A stretch of DNA of 64,000 bases. It comes from Lachnoclostridium sp. An14. Its GTDB lineage: Bacteria; Bacillota; Clostridia; Lachnospirales; Lachnospiraceae. Below are positions 17,472 through 26,006 of this stretch, one piece after another. Positions within the stretch are counted from its first letter, which is position 1. Each line of letters starts with the position of its first letter. The notes beneath the pieces are model-generated. The model searched no databases. It was given only the letters and a program-made list of their open reading frames with translations, and was not told the DNA's origin. Both the position numbers and the translations under genes were made by a program. The stretch is from assembly GCF_002160755.1 (NCBI RefSeq), contig NZ_NFLE01000003.1, positions 120,157-184,156 on the forward strand, written 5' to 3'.

Positions 17472-18398
17472 TTACTGCGGCTGTATTTTTTTGCCGGTAT
17501 GGGTTTCCTTATATGGCGTTTTATAGGTCTGCGCGGTTATGGTGCGGACAAAGGCGGCTGCGGCAGTGGGCAGCCGCTTCTTTTTTATGCGGGCGATTCC
17601 GATGGACAGGCTGGGGGCGTCTGTCAGAGGGAGAGCGGTCAGACGCGAGGAACGAAAGAGACGAAAGCTTTCTTCCGCCAGGAGACCGATACCTTCTCCG
17701 GCCTCCGCCGCTCCGATCAGGGTCTCCGCTCTCAGGGTCTGAAAGACGGTGGGTCGGATTCCCTGTTCGGTGAAAAGTTCTATGCAGAACCGATAAAGAG
17801 AGGTGTGGGAAGGCATGAGGAGCAAGGGCTCTCCGGCCAGTTCCCGTACAGAGACAGCCGTTTGCCCGGCGAGCCGGTGAGCGGTGGGAAACACAGCCAC
17901 AATGCGGTCTTCCGCCAGAGGAGAAAATGTGATTTGGCGAAGATCCAGCATATTTTTTCGCGCGATGATGAGGTCAAAAACACCTTGTTCCAGTCCGTTT
18001 AATAGCTCCTGTTCCTCCACTTCGGTCAAAGAGAGGTGGATTTCCGGATGAAGACAGGAAAAGGAGTGGATTCGGGGGGACAGCTGATATTGGGACAGAA
18101 TGGGAAGGGTTCCTACCCGCAAGGTCTGGGAAAGGGTCTCTCGAAACTGTTCCAGGGTGGCAAGGGACTTGCGATATTCTGACATTAAATGCAGAGCCTC
18201 CTTATAAAAAACCTCTCCTGCGGGAGTGAGCACCGCGGAGCGCCGGCTGCGGTCCCAGAGCGTTAGATCCAGTTCCCGCTCCAGTTTCATAATCTGCTTG
18301 GATAAGGTGGATTGGGTGATATGCAGCGTTTCTGCCGCGTGGAAAAAGCTGCTGCACTCTACGGCTGCGATAAAGCAGTCCAGCTGTTCAAAAGTCAT
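17472..18398 (-). CDS. LysR-family regulator divergent from the UbiD operon
   Basis: 308 residues from the ATG at 18398, which begins directly at the helix-turn-helix (MTFEQLDCFIAAVE); an in-frame ATG at 18431 would add 11 residues. The winged helix (1-60) contains AETLHITQSTLSKQIMKLE; the rest is the effector-binding domain. Divergent from ubiD with a shared 120-base region holding a TTCCA-ATA-TGGAA palindrome and a good promoter. This is the classic arrangement of a LysR activator and its target, and in Lactobacillus plantarum a LysR protein (TanR) controls tannase and gallate genes. Effector presumably an aromatic acid such as gallate (inference). Confidence 0.88.
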   Translation of the reverse strand: MTFEQLDCFIAAVECSSFFHAAETLHITQSTLSKQIMKLERELDLTLWDRSRRSAVLTPAGEVFYKEALHLMSEYRKSLATLEQFRETLSQTLRVGTLPILSQYQLSPRIHSFSCLHPEIHLSLTEVEEQELLNGLEQGVFDLIIARKNMLDLRQITFSPLAEDRIVAVFPTAHRLAGQTAVSVRELAGEPLLLMPSHTSLYRFCIELFTEQGIRPTVFQTLRAETLIGAAEAGEGIGLLAEESFRLFRSSRLTALPLTDAPSLSIGIARIKKKRLPTAAAAFVRTITAQTYKTPYKETHTGKKIQPQ

Positions 18399-18430
18399 TG
18401 CGTCACCGTCTCTTTCTGAATGTTTATTCA

Positions 18431-18443
18431 TTCCAATATGGAA
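18431..18443. promoter_or_regulatory. Candidate LysR-binding palindrome TTCCA-ATA-TGGAA
   Basis: A 13-base perfect inverted repeat centred about 63 bases before the predicted transcription start of ubiD. This is the usual recognition-site position for LysR activators. Confidence 0.45.
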
Positions 18444-18464
18444 ACAATTATACTACAGATGGAA

Positions 18465-18493
18465 TTGATTGGCCATAGGGAAAGGAATACAAT
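18465..18493 (+). promoter_or_regulatory. Promoter of the ubiD-ubiX-lpdD operon
   Basis: TTGATT (18465-18470), 17 bases, TACAAT (18488-18493), followed by AGGAGAAAAGGAGG before the ATG at 18518. The leader would be about 18 bases. Confidence 0.55.
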
Positions 18494-18517
18494 GGAAGGA
18501 GAAAAGGAGGACAAACG

Positions 18518-19993
18518 ATGAAAAATGAGGTGAGAGATCTGCGGAGTGCCCTGAAACTCCTGGAGAGTATGGATGGACAGCTGGTGGAAACCGATGTGGA
18601 GGTAGATCCTATGGCGGAGCTGGCCGGGGTATATCGGTACGTGGGAGCAGGAGGTACTGTAAAAAGACCCACAAAAGAGGGGCCGGCGATGATATTCCGG
18701 AATGTGAAGGGACATCCGGATGCGAGCGTGGTCATCGGCGTCCTGGCCAGCCGGATGCGGGTGGCGGCTCTGCTGGGCTGCCGTCCGGAGGAACTGGGCA
18801 GACTGCTGTATAAAAGTGTGGAGACTCCGGTACCGCCGGTGAAGTGCAAAAAAGCTCCTTTATGCCAGCAGGTGATTCATCGGGCAGAGGAGCCGGATTT
18901 TGATTTATACCGTCTTCTTCCCGCTCCTACCAACACACCGGATGACGCCGGACCTTATATTACGCTGGGGATGTGTTATGCCACCCATCCGGACACGGGA
19001 GCTCACGATGTGACGATTCACCGTCTCTGCATTCAGGGAAAGGATGAATTGTCCATCTTCTTTACTCCCGGGGCGAGACATATCGGAGCTATGGCGGAGC
19101 GGGCAGAGGAACTGGGGCGGCGTCTGCCGGTATCCATTAGCATTGGGGTGGATCCGGCCATTGAAATCGGCTCCTGCTTTGAGCCTCCGACCACTCCTTT
19201 GGGATATGATGAGCTGGCGGTGGCCGGCGCCCTGCGGGGAGAACCGGTAGAACTGTGCCCCTGTCTGACCGTGGATGAAATGGCGATTGCAAACGCGGAG
19301 TATGTGATCGAGGGAGAAGTGGTGCCGGGAGTAAGGGTGAAAGAGGATCAAAACAGCGGAACCGGATACGCGATGCCGGAGTTTCCCGGCTATACCGGCC
19401 CCGCCAGCGATCAGTGCTGGCTGATCAAGGTAAAGGCGGTGACACACAGAAGGAACCCTATTATGCAGACCTGCATTGGGCCCAGTGAGGAACACGTTTC
19501 CATGGCGGGAATCCCTACGGAAGCCAGTATTTACGCCATGGTGGAGAAAGCCATGCCGGGGCGGCTTAAGAATGTGTACTGCGGCTCGGCCGGAGGAGGA
19601 AAGTATATGGCGGTGCTGCAGTTTCAAAAGCTGTCCTCCAGTGACGAAGGCAGACAGCGGCAGGCGGCGCTGCTGGCGTTTTCGGCTTTCAGTGAGCTTA
19701 AGCATATTTTTCTGGTGGATGAGGACGTGGACTGTTTCGACATGAACGATGTGCTGTGGGCAATGAATACCAGATTTCAGGGAGACGCGGACATTATCAC
19801 GATCCCGGGAGTGCGCTGTCATCCGCTGGATCCCTCCAACGATCCTTCCTGTTCCCCGAGCATCCGGGATCACGGGATTGCCTGCAAGACCATTTTCGAC
19901 TGTACGGTGCCCTATGACCAGAAGAACCGGTTTGTGAGGGCCAGATTTTTGGAGGTGGATCCCGGGAAATGGTTAAAGCAGGCGGAAAAATGA
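18518..19993 (+). CDS. lpdC: UbiD-family hydroxyarylic acid decarboxylase, gallate decarboxylase catalytic subunit type
   Basis: 491 residues. UbiD enzymes use prenylated FMN to decarboxylate aromatic acids in the cytosol. Long stretches match what I recall of Lactobacillus plantarum LpdC: CYATHPDTGAHDVTIHRL, GVDPAIEIGSCFEPPTTPLG, EDQNSGTGYAMPEFPGYTG, IGPSEEHVSMAGIPTEAS and the RQRQAALLAFSAFSELKH region. Followed by ubiX (ATGA overlap) and an LpdD-type subunit, as in gallate and hydroxybenzoate decarboxylase operons. A tannase lies 9.6 kb downstream, so gallate to pyrogallol is the best guess; protocatechuate or 4-hydroxybenzoate are alternatives. Confidence 0.85.
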   Translation: MKNEVRDLRSALKLLESMDGQLVETDVEVDPMAELAGVYRYVGAGGTVKRPTKEGPAMIFRNVKGHPDASVVIGVLASRMRVAALLGCRPEELGRLLYKSVETPVPPVKCKKAPLCQQVIHRAEEPDFDLYRLLPAPTNTPDDAGPYITLGMCYATHPDTGAHDVTIHRLCIQGKDELSIFFTPGARHIGAMAERAEELGRRLPVSISIGVDPAIEIGSCFEPPTTPLGYDELAVAGALRGEPVELCPCLTVDEMAIANAEYVIEGEVVPGVRVKEDQNSGTGYAMPEFPGYTGPASDQCWLIKVKAVTHRRNPIMQTCIGPSEEHVSMAGIPTEASIYAMVEKAMPGRLKNVYCGSAGGGKYMAVLQFQKLSSSDEGRQRQAALLAFSAFSELKHIFLVDEDVDCFDMNDVLWAMNTRFQGDADIITIPGVRCHPLDPSNDPSCSPSIRDHGIACKTIFDCTVPYDQKNRFVRARFLEVDPGKWLKQAEK

Positions 19994-20559
19994 AAAAGAG
20001 GATTATTGTAGGAGCTACGGGGGCCAGCGGGATGCCGGTGCTGGTCAAATGTCTGGAGCTTATAAGGGAGCAGCGGGAAATGGAGTCTTATCTGATCATG
20101 AGTGAGAGCGCGAAACTCACTCTGGTACAGGAGACGGAAATGACGCCAGAGCAGGTGGGAAACCTTGCGGACGTGGTACTGGAGGAGCGAGACATCGGCG
20201 CCCGGCCAGCCAGCGGCTCCTTTCAGACGGAAGGAATGCTGATTGTGCCGTGCAGCATGAAGACAGTGGCAGGGATTCACAGCGGGTATGGGGAGAATCT
20301 GATCCTTCGGGCGGCAGATGTGACGGTGAAGGAGCACCGCACTCTGGTGCTGGCAGCCCGGGAAACGCCGCTGAGCGGGATCCACCTGCGCAATCTTCAG
20401 GAGCTTTCCATGCTGCCCGGTGTGAGAATCATTCCTCCCATGATGACATTCTACCACCGGCCTCAGACCATCGACGAGATGGTGTATCATGTGGCGGCCC
20501 GGCTGGTGGAACCATTCGGAATTGAGGCAAAGGAGTATCGAAGATGGAATGGATGGTAA
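19990..20559 (+). CDS. ubiX: UbiX-type flavin prenyltransferase
   Basis: 189 residues from the ATG at 19990 overlapping the ubiD stop. Makes prenylated FMN, the cofactor of the preceding enzyme, from FMN and dimethylallyl phosphate. The nucleotide-binding GATGASGMP is at the N-terminus, followed by SGSFQTEGMLIVPCSMKT and RAADVTVKEHRTLVLAARE, all family landmarks. Normal length. The LpdB counterpart of L. plantarum is the natural comparison. Its end overlaps the next gene by 16 bases. Confidence 0.92.
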   Translation: MKKRIIVGATGASGMPVLVKCLELIREQREMESYLIMSESAKLTLVQETEMTPEQVGNLADVVLEERDIGARPASGSFQTEGMLIVPCSMKTVAGIHSGYGENLILRAADVTVKEHRTLVLAARETPLSGIHLRNLQELSMLPGVRIIPPMMTFYHRPQTIDEMVYHVAARLVEPFGIEAKEYRRWNGW

Positions 20560-20927
20560 CGGTGCGGGAGAAGGCAGCGGGCACTGCCCTGGAAGTGAGC
20601 GCGGCCTTGGTGGGGAAGGATGTATTGCTGTGCGTACAGGGGGGAGCTTCCCACCTTGGCTGTGTGGTTCAGTCGCTGCCCCGTCCATCGCTTTCCGGGG
20701 ACGGAACCATCAGCGCGACCTCGTCAGTGCTCAACTGCCTGGGGCATAAGGATGAGACCATCTGCCGCAGGATCGCGGAGCAGGTGTGCGCTGCATTGGG
20801 ACGCGCCGTGATCTGTGTGGGAGGATTCCATGTAGATGGAATCACGGAGAATGAAATCCGGGAAGTGATAGCCGTTTCAGACCAGGTGGGGATACGGCTG
20901 GCGCGGGAATTGGCAGGACGAGTGTGA
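20544..20927 (+). CDS. lpdD: LpdD-like small subunit of a UbiD-type decarboxylase (prenyl-flavin chaperone type)
   Basis: 127 residues, overlapping ubiX. The pattern GGASHLGCVVQS, NCLGHKDETI and VGGFHVDGITENEI matches the small third subunit found with hydroxyarylic acid decarboxylases (LpdD-like domain), thought to help load or hold prenylated FMN. The full ubiD-ubiX-lpdD set in one operon is the signature of the non-oxidative phenolic-acid decarboxylases of anaerobes. Start taken at 20544 although a site is hard to see inside ubiX; translation is presumably coupled. Confidence 0.82.
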   Translation: MEWMVTVREKAAGTALEVSAALVGKDVLLCVQGGASHLGCVVQSLPRPSLSGDGTISATSSVLNCLGHKDETICRRIAEQVCAALGRAVICVGGFHVDGITENEIREVIAVSDQVGIRLARELAGRV

Positions 20928-20944
20928 GAAGAAGGGGGATGTAA

Positions 20945-21820
20945 ATGGAACTGCTGCAGATCCAATATTTTGAGAAAATTGCCAAATATCAGAATATGTC
21001 CAAGGCGGCGGAAGAACTGCACGTATCCCAGCCGGCTCTGAGCAGCTGCCTTCTCCGCCTGGAGGCGGAGCTGGGGGCAAAGCTCTTTGACCGCAATGGG
21101 AAAAAACTGGTGCTCAACAGCTATGGAAGGTATTTTTTGAGATTATCTCAGCAGATTTTAAATCTGGTCAATGAGAGCCGGGTGCCCATTGACGGAAACA
21201 AGCTGCGGGAGAGGATTAATGTGGGATTTATGGTGTATAATGAAAAACTGTTTTCTTATATCTGTGATTTTCAGCGGGAAAATCCAGATATTGCCTTCAA
21301 TGTCCACGGCAGCACCATGAATAGTGCCTTCGCGTATTCGGCGTACGATTTTATCGTGGGATTATCTACAGAGAGTGTGGTGGGAGCGCCGAATGAATTA
21401 ACGCTGGAGCCGATTATGGATTACGTGATTGTGCCGAGAGAGCATCCCTTGGCGTCACGGGATAAAATATCTCTGGAGGAGCTGAAGGATGAGGAATTTT
21501 GCTTTCTGAAGGATGAGGAGGGCGGTTATGAGGCGGAGTACAAGGCCTGTGTGCTCAGCGGGTTTATTCCCAAATGTCTGTTTGTGACGGACAACGCCTT
21601 TATGAAACTGCGTTTTATCTCTCAGGGGACGTCCTTTGGATTCATTCCTCATTCCTGGAAACGGGTTTATGAAGCGTGTGACAAGATCGTACTGATTCCT
21701 GAAAAAAATGCGCTGAAAGAGGCCAGAACAAAACTGTACTGGTCAGATATGGCCATGTACTCGGAGGCTAACCGAAGGTTTTTAAAATATGTAAGGGAGA
21801 GGCTGGAAACCGAAGACTGA
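20945..21820 (+). CDS. LysR-family regulator, second regulator of the locus
   Basis: 291 residues, AAGAAGGGGG upstream of the ATG. The N-terminus MELLQIQYFEKIAKYQNMSKAAEELHVSQPALSS is a LysR helix-turn-helix. It follows lpdD by only 17 bases, so it is probably co-transcribed with the decarboxylase. A terminator follows at once, and a 21-base palindrome lies just after that in front of the ABC-flavoprotein-tannase unit, which it may regulate. Distinct in sequence from the LysR at 17472. Confidence 0.9.
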   Translation: MELLQIQYFEKIAKYQNMSKAAEELHVSQPALSSCLLRLEAELGAKLFDRNGKKLVLNSYGRYFLRLSQQILNLVNESRVPIDGNKLRERINVGFMVYNEKLFSYICDFQRENPDIAFNVHGSTMNSAFAYSAYDFIVGLSTESVVGAPNELTLEPIMDYVIVPREHPLASRDKISLEELKDEEFCFLKDEEGGYEAEYKACVLSGFIPKCLFVTDNAFMKLRFISQGTSFGFIPHSWKRVYEACDKIVLIPEKNALKEARTKLYWSDMAMYSEANRRFLKYVRERLETED

Positions 21821-21834
21821 AAGCCAGAGGATGC

Positions 21835-21870
21835 AAGGGACTATCTGTTTGATACCGGTAGTTCCTTTTT
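21835..21870 (+). terminator. Terminator of the UbiD-LysR unit
   Basis: AAGGGACTA pairs with TAGTTCCTT (one wobble) around a roughly 15-base loop, followed by a T-run at 21866-21870. Confidence 0.75.
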
Positions 21871-21890
21871 ATTATGTCTATGACATAATA
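21870..21890. promoter_or_regulatory. Perfect palindrome TATTATGTC-TAT-GACATAATA, candidate operator
   Basis: Nine-base perfect arms with a 3-base spacer, 80 bases upstream of the next promoter. Candidate site for one of the two LysR proteins or another dimeric regulator. Confidence 0.5.
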
Positions 21891-21969
21891 GCCTCCGGCA
21901 CGCAGAAAAATTCATATTTGAAGATGCTTTCTTATAAGATCTGTTTTATAAGCAAATCGAAAATGGGTA

Positions 21970-21999
21970 TTGGACTAAATAAGCATAAGAGAGTACAAT
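21970..21999 (+). promoter_or_regulatory. Promoter of the ABC-flavoprotein-tannase unit
   Basis: TTGGAC (21970-21975), 18 bases, TACAAT (21994-21999), in an AT-rich stretch. The first start with a good ribosome site is at 22101. Confidence 0.5.
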
Positions 22000-22100
22000 T
22001 TAGTAAAAATAAATAATAAATGAAGGAAATTTGCAGGGTTTTGCGCAAATATTCCCAAAACAACGCGTCAATGATTCATAAAAAGAAAGGGGAAGGAATT

Positions 22101-22202
22101 ATGGGAGATCGGAACAGGAAACGGGTGAGATGGAGACAGGGAAACAGGGATCGAGAGTGGAGAGACAGAATAAATGAGGAAAGGAAGTTGAGAAAGACAT
22201 GA
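22101..22202 (+). CDS. Very basic 33-residue peptide, translationally coupled to the first ABC permease
   Basis: ATG with AAAGGGGAAGGA at good spacing. The product is dominated by Arg, Lys, Glu and Asp (MGDRNRKRVRWRQGNRDRE...). The TGA stop overlaps the ATG of the permease gene (22199-22202). It may be a leader peptide whose translation couples to the permease, or simply a coupling ORF. No family is recognised. A longer in-frame extension starts at 22020 but lacks a ribosome site. Confidence 0.4.
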   Translation: MGDRNRKRVRWRQGNRDREWRDRINEERKLRKT

Positions 22203-23134
22203 TTCGGTATATTGGAAAACGCTTGCTGTGGATGATCCCAGTGCTGTTCGGAGTGACTCTTTTGATTTTTACCCTTCTTTATTTTGCCAATGGCGATCCG
22301 GCAAGAAATCTGCTGGGGCCGGATGCCTCAGAGGAGGAAGTGCAGGAGCTGCGGGATGAATGGGGATTAGACGACCCGTATTTGACCCGTTACGGAAACT
22401 ATATCAAACAGCTTTTGGTGGACAAGAGCCTGGGCACGTCCTACGTCACAAAGCAGGACGTTTCCCAGGAGATCGTCAGCCGGTTTAAGGTGACATTCCT
22501 GCTGGCTCTGGAGAGTACGGCGGTAGCGGTGCTGTTCGGCACGGTGATGGGGATTTTAGCTGCCGTGCATCAGGGATCGGTGTTAGATAATGTGTCCATG
22601 GTAGTTGCCCTGGTGGGGGCGGCTATGCCGGGATTCTGGATTGGCCTTCTTCTTTCTATATTATTTGCGTTAAAGCTGGGCTGGTTTCCCGCCAGCGGAT
22701 GGGGAGGCTTTAAAGAATCCATCCTGCCATGTTTATCCCTGGCCATCGGCAGCGCCGGTTCCATCGCCCGTCAAACCAGATCTGCGATGTTAGAAGTAAT
22801 CCGGCAGGATTACATTACCACGGCCAAGGCGAAGGGCGTTTCCCGTATTGTGATTATTTGTTCCCATGCCCTGAGAAACGCATTAATGCCCATTGTCACC
22901 TCCGCCGGGATGACGCTGGCATGGCTGATTGGCGGTGTGGTGGTGACGGAAACCGTATTCTCCATTCCGGGATTGGGGATGTATATGGTGTCAGCCATCA
23001 ACAAGAGAGATTATCCGGCCATTCAGGGAAGTGTGCTGTTTATCGCGGTGGTATTCAGCCTGGTAATGCTGGTGGTAGACATTCTTTACGCCTACATTGA
23101 TCCCAGGATCAAGGCAAAATATAAGAATTCGTAA
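22199..23134 (+). CDS. Oligopeptide-type ABC transporter permease (DppB/OppB family)
   Basis: 311 residues, about six membrane segments. The N-terminus MIRYIGKRLLWMIPVLFGVTLLIF and the cytoplasmic EAA-like loop (RSAMLEVIRQDYITTAKAKG) are typical of DppB. First of five subunits of a complete importer. No ribosome site of its own is evident; it is coupled to the small basic ORF. Substrate cannot be read from the permease; its operon partners (flavoprotein, ferredoxin, tannase) suggest something other than dietary peptide. Confidence 0.92.
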   Translation: MIRYIGKRLLWMIPVLFGVTLLIFTLLYFANGDPARNLLGPDASEEEVQELRDEWGLDDPYLTRYGNYIKQLLVDKSLGTSYVTKQDVSQEIVSRFKVTFLLALESTAVAVLFGTVMGILAAVHQGSVLDNVSMVVALVGAAMPGFWIGLLLSILFALKLGWFPASGWGGFKESILPCLSLAIGSAGSIARQTRSAMLEVIRQDYITTAKAKGVSRIVIICSHALRNALMPIVTSAGMTLAWLIGGVVVTETVFSIPGLGMYMVSAINKRDYPAIQGSVLFIAVVFSLVMLVVDILYAYIDPRIKAKYKNS

Positions 23135-23149
23135 GGCGGGGGTGAAAAC

Positions 23150-24019
23150 ATGACAAAAGAACGGAAAACGGCAAAAAAAGAAAGTATGTTCCGCCTGACG
23201 TTTGAACGTCTGATGAGGAATAAAATGGCGATTGCCGGGCTGATTTTTTTAGGAATTGTGGTTTTGATGGCTCTGGCGGCCCCGGTGATTGCGCCCTACA
23301 GCTACGAGGAACAGGACCTGTTCAACACCTTAAAGGGACCGAGCGGAGAGCACATTTTTGGAACGGATAACCTGGGACGGGACATTTTCAGCCGGATCTT
23401 ATACGGCGGCAGAAACTCCCTGATCATTGGATTTGTCTCTGTGGGGATTTCCGCAGTGATCGGTGTGGTGCTGGGGGCTGTAGCGGGATATTACGGCGGT
23501 AAAGTGGACATGGTGATTATGCGTCTGCTGGACGTGCTGCAATCCGTGCCGGCGATCCTGTTGGCCATCGCCATCGCGGCCACAATGGGGCCTGGATTTA
23601 AAAACTGTATTATCGCGCTTACCGTTTCTTCAGTCCCTGGGTTTGTGAGAATGACCAGAGCCTCCTGTATGAATGTGCAGGGGTTGGAATACGTGGAGGC
23701 AGCCAGGTCCATTAACGCGCGAGAGAGCCGTATTATTTTTAAACATATCCTTCCAAACGCCATTTCGCCGATTTTTGTTCATGCCACCATGAGTGTGGCT
23801 ACGGCGATTCTTACCTCGGCCTCCTTAAGCTTTATTGGACTGGGAGTGCAGCCGCCGGCGGCGGAGTGGGGAGCGATGCTGGCAGAGGGGAGAAACTACA
23901 TCAGAGGATATTCTCATATTGTCATTTTCCCTGGACTGACGATCATGCTGGTGGTGCTGTCATTGAATATGCTGGGCGACGGTCTGAGAGATGCGATGGA
24001 CCCGCGTCTGAAAAATTGA
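23150..24019 (+). CDS. Oligopeptide-type ABC transporter permease (DppC/OppC family)
   Basis: 289 residues with the OppC N-terminal extension and six membrane segments. The segments HIFGTDNLGRDIFSRILYGGR and the EAA loop YVEAARSINARESRIIFKHILPN are family hallmarks. Pairs with the DppB-like subunit encoded 15 bases upstream; GGCGGGGGTGA precedes the start. Confidence 0.93.
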   Translation: MTKERKTAKKESMFRLTFERLMRNKMAIAGLIFLGIVVLMALAAPVIAPYSYEEQDLFNTLKGPSGEHIFGTDNLGRDIFSRILYGGRNSLIIGFVSVGISAVIGVVLGAVAGYYGGKVDMVIMRLLDVLQSVPAILLAIAIAATMGPGFKNCIIALTVSSVPGFVRMTRASCMNVQGLEYVEAARSINARESRIIFKHILPNAISPIFVHATMSVATAILTSASLSFIGLGVQPPAAEWGAMLAEGRNYIRGYSHIVIFPGLTIMLVVLSLNMLGDGLRDAMDPRLKN

Positions 24020-24041
24020 CGGATAGGAGGAGCCGCTTGTT

Positions 24042-25022
24042 ATGGAATCGAAAGAATTGTTATTGAGTGTAAAGGAGCTGGCTGTCTCATACCGGACCAG
24101 TGAGGAGATCGTAAGGGCGGTAAATGGAGTTTCTTTTTCCGTCAACCGGAAAGAGACTCTGGGTCTGGTGGGAGAGACGGGCGCGGGGAAGACAACGATT
24201 GCCAAGGCTATTATGTCTATTTTACCGGATCCACCGGCGAGCGTGGACGGGGGAGAGATTCTGTTTGAGGAAAACGATCTGCTGCATATGCCGGAAAAGG
24301 AGATCAGAAAGATAAGAGGAAAAAAGATTTCCATGATCTTTCAGGATCCCATGACCGCTTTAAACCCGGTTTTTACAGTGGGAGATCAGATCGCGGAAGG
24401 GATCCGCATCCACGAAAATGTGAGCAGAAAGGAGTCGGAGGAGAGGGCGAAGGCAATGCTGGAGATGGTGGGAATTCCCAGTTCCCGTTACGGGGAATAT
24501 CCTCATCAGTTTTCCGGAGGAATGAAACAGAGGGTTGTGATCGCGATTGCCCTGTCCTGTAATCCGGAGCTGCTCATCGCGGACGAGCCCACCACGGCGC
24601 TGGACGTGACGATCCAGGCGCAGGTCCTTGAGATGATTGGAAATTTAAAGGAGCAGATGGGAACGGCTATGATTCTAATTACCCACGATCTGGGGATTGT
24701 GGCGGAGGTCTGTGACAACGTGGCTGTGGTTTACGCAGGAGAAATTGTGGAGATGGGGAGCAAAGAGGACTTGTTTGACCGGCCGGCCCATCCTTATACC
24801 AACGGCCTGTTCGCGGCTTTGCCAAGCCTTGCCGGTGATCAGAAACGGCTGAAACCCATTAAAGGGCTGACGCCGAACCCGGCAAATCTGCCGGAGGGGT
24901 GCAAATTCTGGCCCAGATGTCCCTATGCCACAGAGGAATGCCGTCAGGAAAACCCAGGTTTAAGGGAAATCGGCCCCGGCCATTTCTCAAGATGCACCAG
25001 GAAAAGTCAGGAGGGATGTTGA
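24042..25022 (+). CDS. Oligopeptide-type ABC transporter ATPase (DppD/OppD family)
   Basis: 326 residues. Walker A GETGAGKTT, Q-loop FQDPMTALNP, signature FSGGMKQRV, Walker B LLIADEPTTALD, then the C-terminal oligopeptide/dipeptide extension with four spaced Cys (CKFWPRCPYATEEC), which in this family can hold an Fe-S cluster. One base separates its stop from the next start. Confidence 0.94.
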   Translation: MESKELLLSVKELAVSYRTSEEIVRAVNGVSFSVNRKETLGLVGETGAGKTTIAKAIMSILPDPPASVDGGEILFEENDLLHMPEKEIRKIRGKKISMIFQDPMTALNPVFTVGDQIAEGIRIHENVSRKESEERAKAMLEMVGIPSSRYGEYPHQFSGGMKQRVVIAIALSCNPELLIADEPTTALDVTIQAQVLEMIGNLKEQMGTAMILITHDLGIVAEVCDNVAVVYAGEIVEMGSKEDLFDRPAHPYTNGLFAALPSLAGDQKRLKPIKGLTPNPANLPEGCKFWPRCPYATEECRQENPGLREIGPGHFSRCTRKSQEGC

Positions 25023-25023
25023 T

Positions 25024-25977
25024 ATGGAAAGGCTGCTGGAGGTTCAGCATCTGAAAAAGTATTTTAAAACCCCAGGAGGAATGCTCCATGCGGTGGATGA
25101 CGTAAGTTTTCATATCGAAAAGGGGAAAACAGTGGGAATCGTAGGGGAGTCTGGCTGCGGGAAATCCACCTTAGGACGCACTCTGATTCATTTGCTGGAA
25201 AGCACAGATGGAAAGATCTATTTTCATGGGGAAGACATTACCCATGTGGACAAGCATAAATTGAGAAAACTGCGGGAGCATATGCAGATTATTTTTCAGG
25301 ACCCTTTTTCTTCCTTAAATCCGAGAATGACGACCGTGGAAACCATTGAGGAACCGCTGCGCCTGACAGGGCGGTACGGAAAGGAAGAAATCCGGGAGCT
25401 GACAAGGAAGATGATGGAAACCGTGGGGCTGGATGAGAGGCTGTACCATGCCTATCCTCATGAGCTGGATGGAGGACGGCGCCAGAGGATCGGCATTGCC
25501 AGGGCATTGATTTTAAATCCGGAATTTGTCGTGTGTGATGAGCCGGTTTCCGCTCTGGATGTGTCCATTCAGGCCCAGATCCTCAACCTGATGCAGGATC
25601 TTCAGGAGGAGCGGAATTTCACCTATGTATTTATTACCCACGACCTTTCCGTAGTACGCCATATTTCCGATGAAATCTGTGTCATGTATTTAGGACAGAT
25701 GATTGAGAAATGCGGGGCAAAGGAGCTGTTTGAAAATCCGCTGCATCCATACACGAAAGCGCTGCTGTCCGCGATTCCCATTCCGGATATACACGTAAAG
25801 AGGAACCGTATTATCTTAAAGGGGGAGATTACCTCACCGGTAGAGCCGAAACCAGGATGCCGGTTTGCGGCCAGGTGTCCGTATTGCAGGGAGGAATGCA
25901 GCATTCCTCAGAGTCTTCAGGACATGGGAGAGGGACATATGGTAGCCTGCGGGAGAGTGAAGGAAATCAACAGGTAA
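25024..25977 (+). CDS. Oligopeptide-type ABC transporter ATPase (DppF/OppF family) with LDGGR signature
   Basis: 317 residues. Walker A GESGCGKST, Q-loop FQDPFSSLNP, Walker B VVCDEPVSALD, and the C-terminal Cys-bearing extension CRFAARCPYCREEC. The ABC signature, normally LSGGQ or FSGGQ, reads LDGGRRQRIGIARAL: Ser is replaced by Asp. I recall the same variant in a subset of Clostridia DppF proteins, so it is probably a subfamily trait. Heterodimer partner of the DppD-like ATPase. Confidence 0.93.
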   Translation: MERLLEVQHLKKYFKTPGGMLHAVDDVSFHIEKGKTVGIVGESGCGKSTLGRTLIHLLESTDGKIYFHGEDITHVDKHKLRKLREHMQIIFQDPFSSLNPRMTTVETIEEPLRLTGRYGKEEIRELTRKMMETVGLDERLYHAYPHELDGGRRQRIGIARALILNPEFVVCDEPVSALDVSIQAQILNLMQDLQEERNFTYVFITHDLSVVRHISDEICVMYLGQMIEKCGAKELFENPLHPYTKALLSAIPIPDIHVKRNRIILKGEITSPVEPKPGCRFAARCPYCREECSIPQSLQDMGEGHMVACGRVKEINR

Positions 25978-26006
25978 AAGAAACCTGTGATCAATAAGAA
26001 GGGAGA

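Noticed and set aside
18905..19873. Minus-strand frame of 322 codons
   Set aside because: Antisense to the UbiD gene, whose family motifs are unmistakable.
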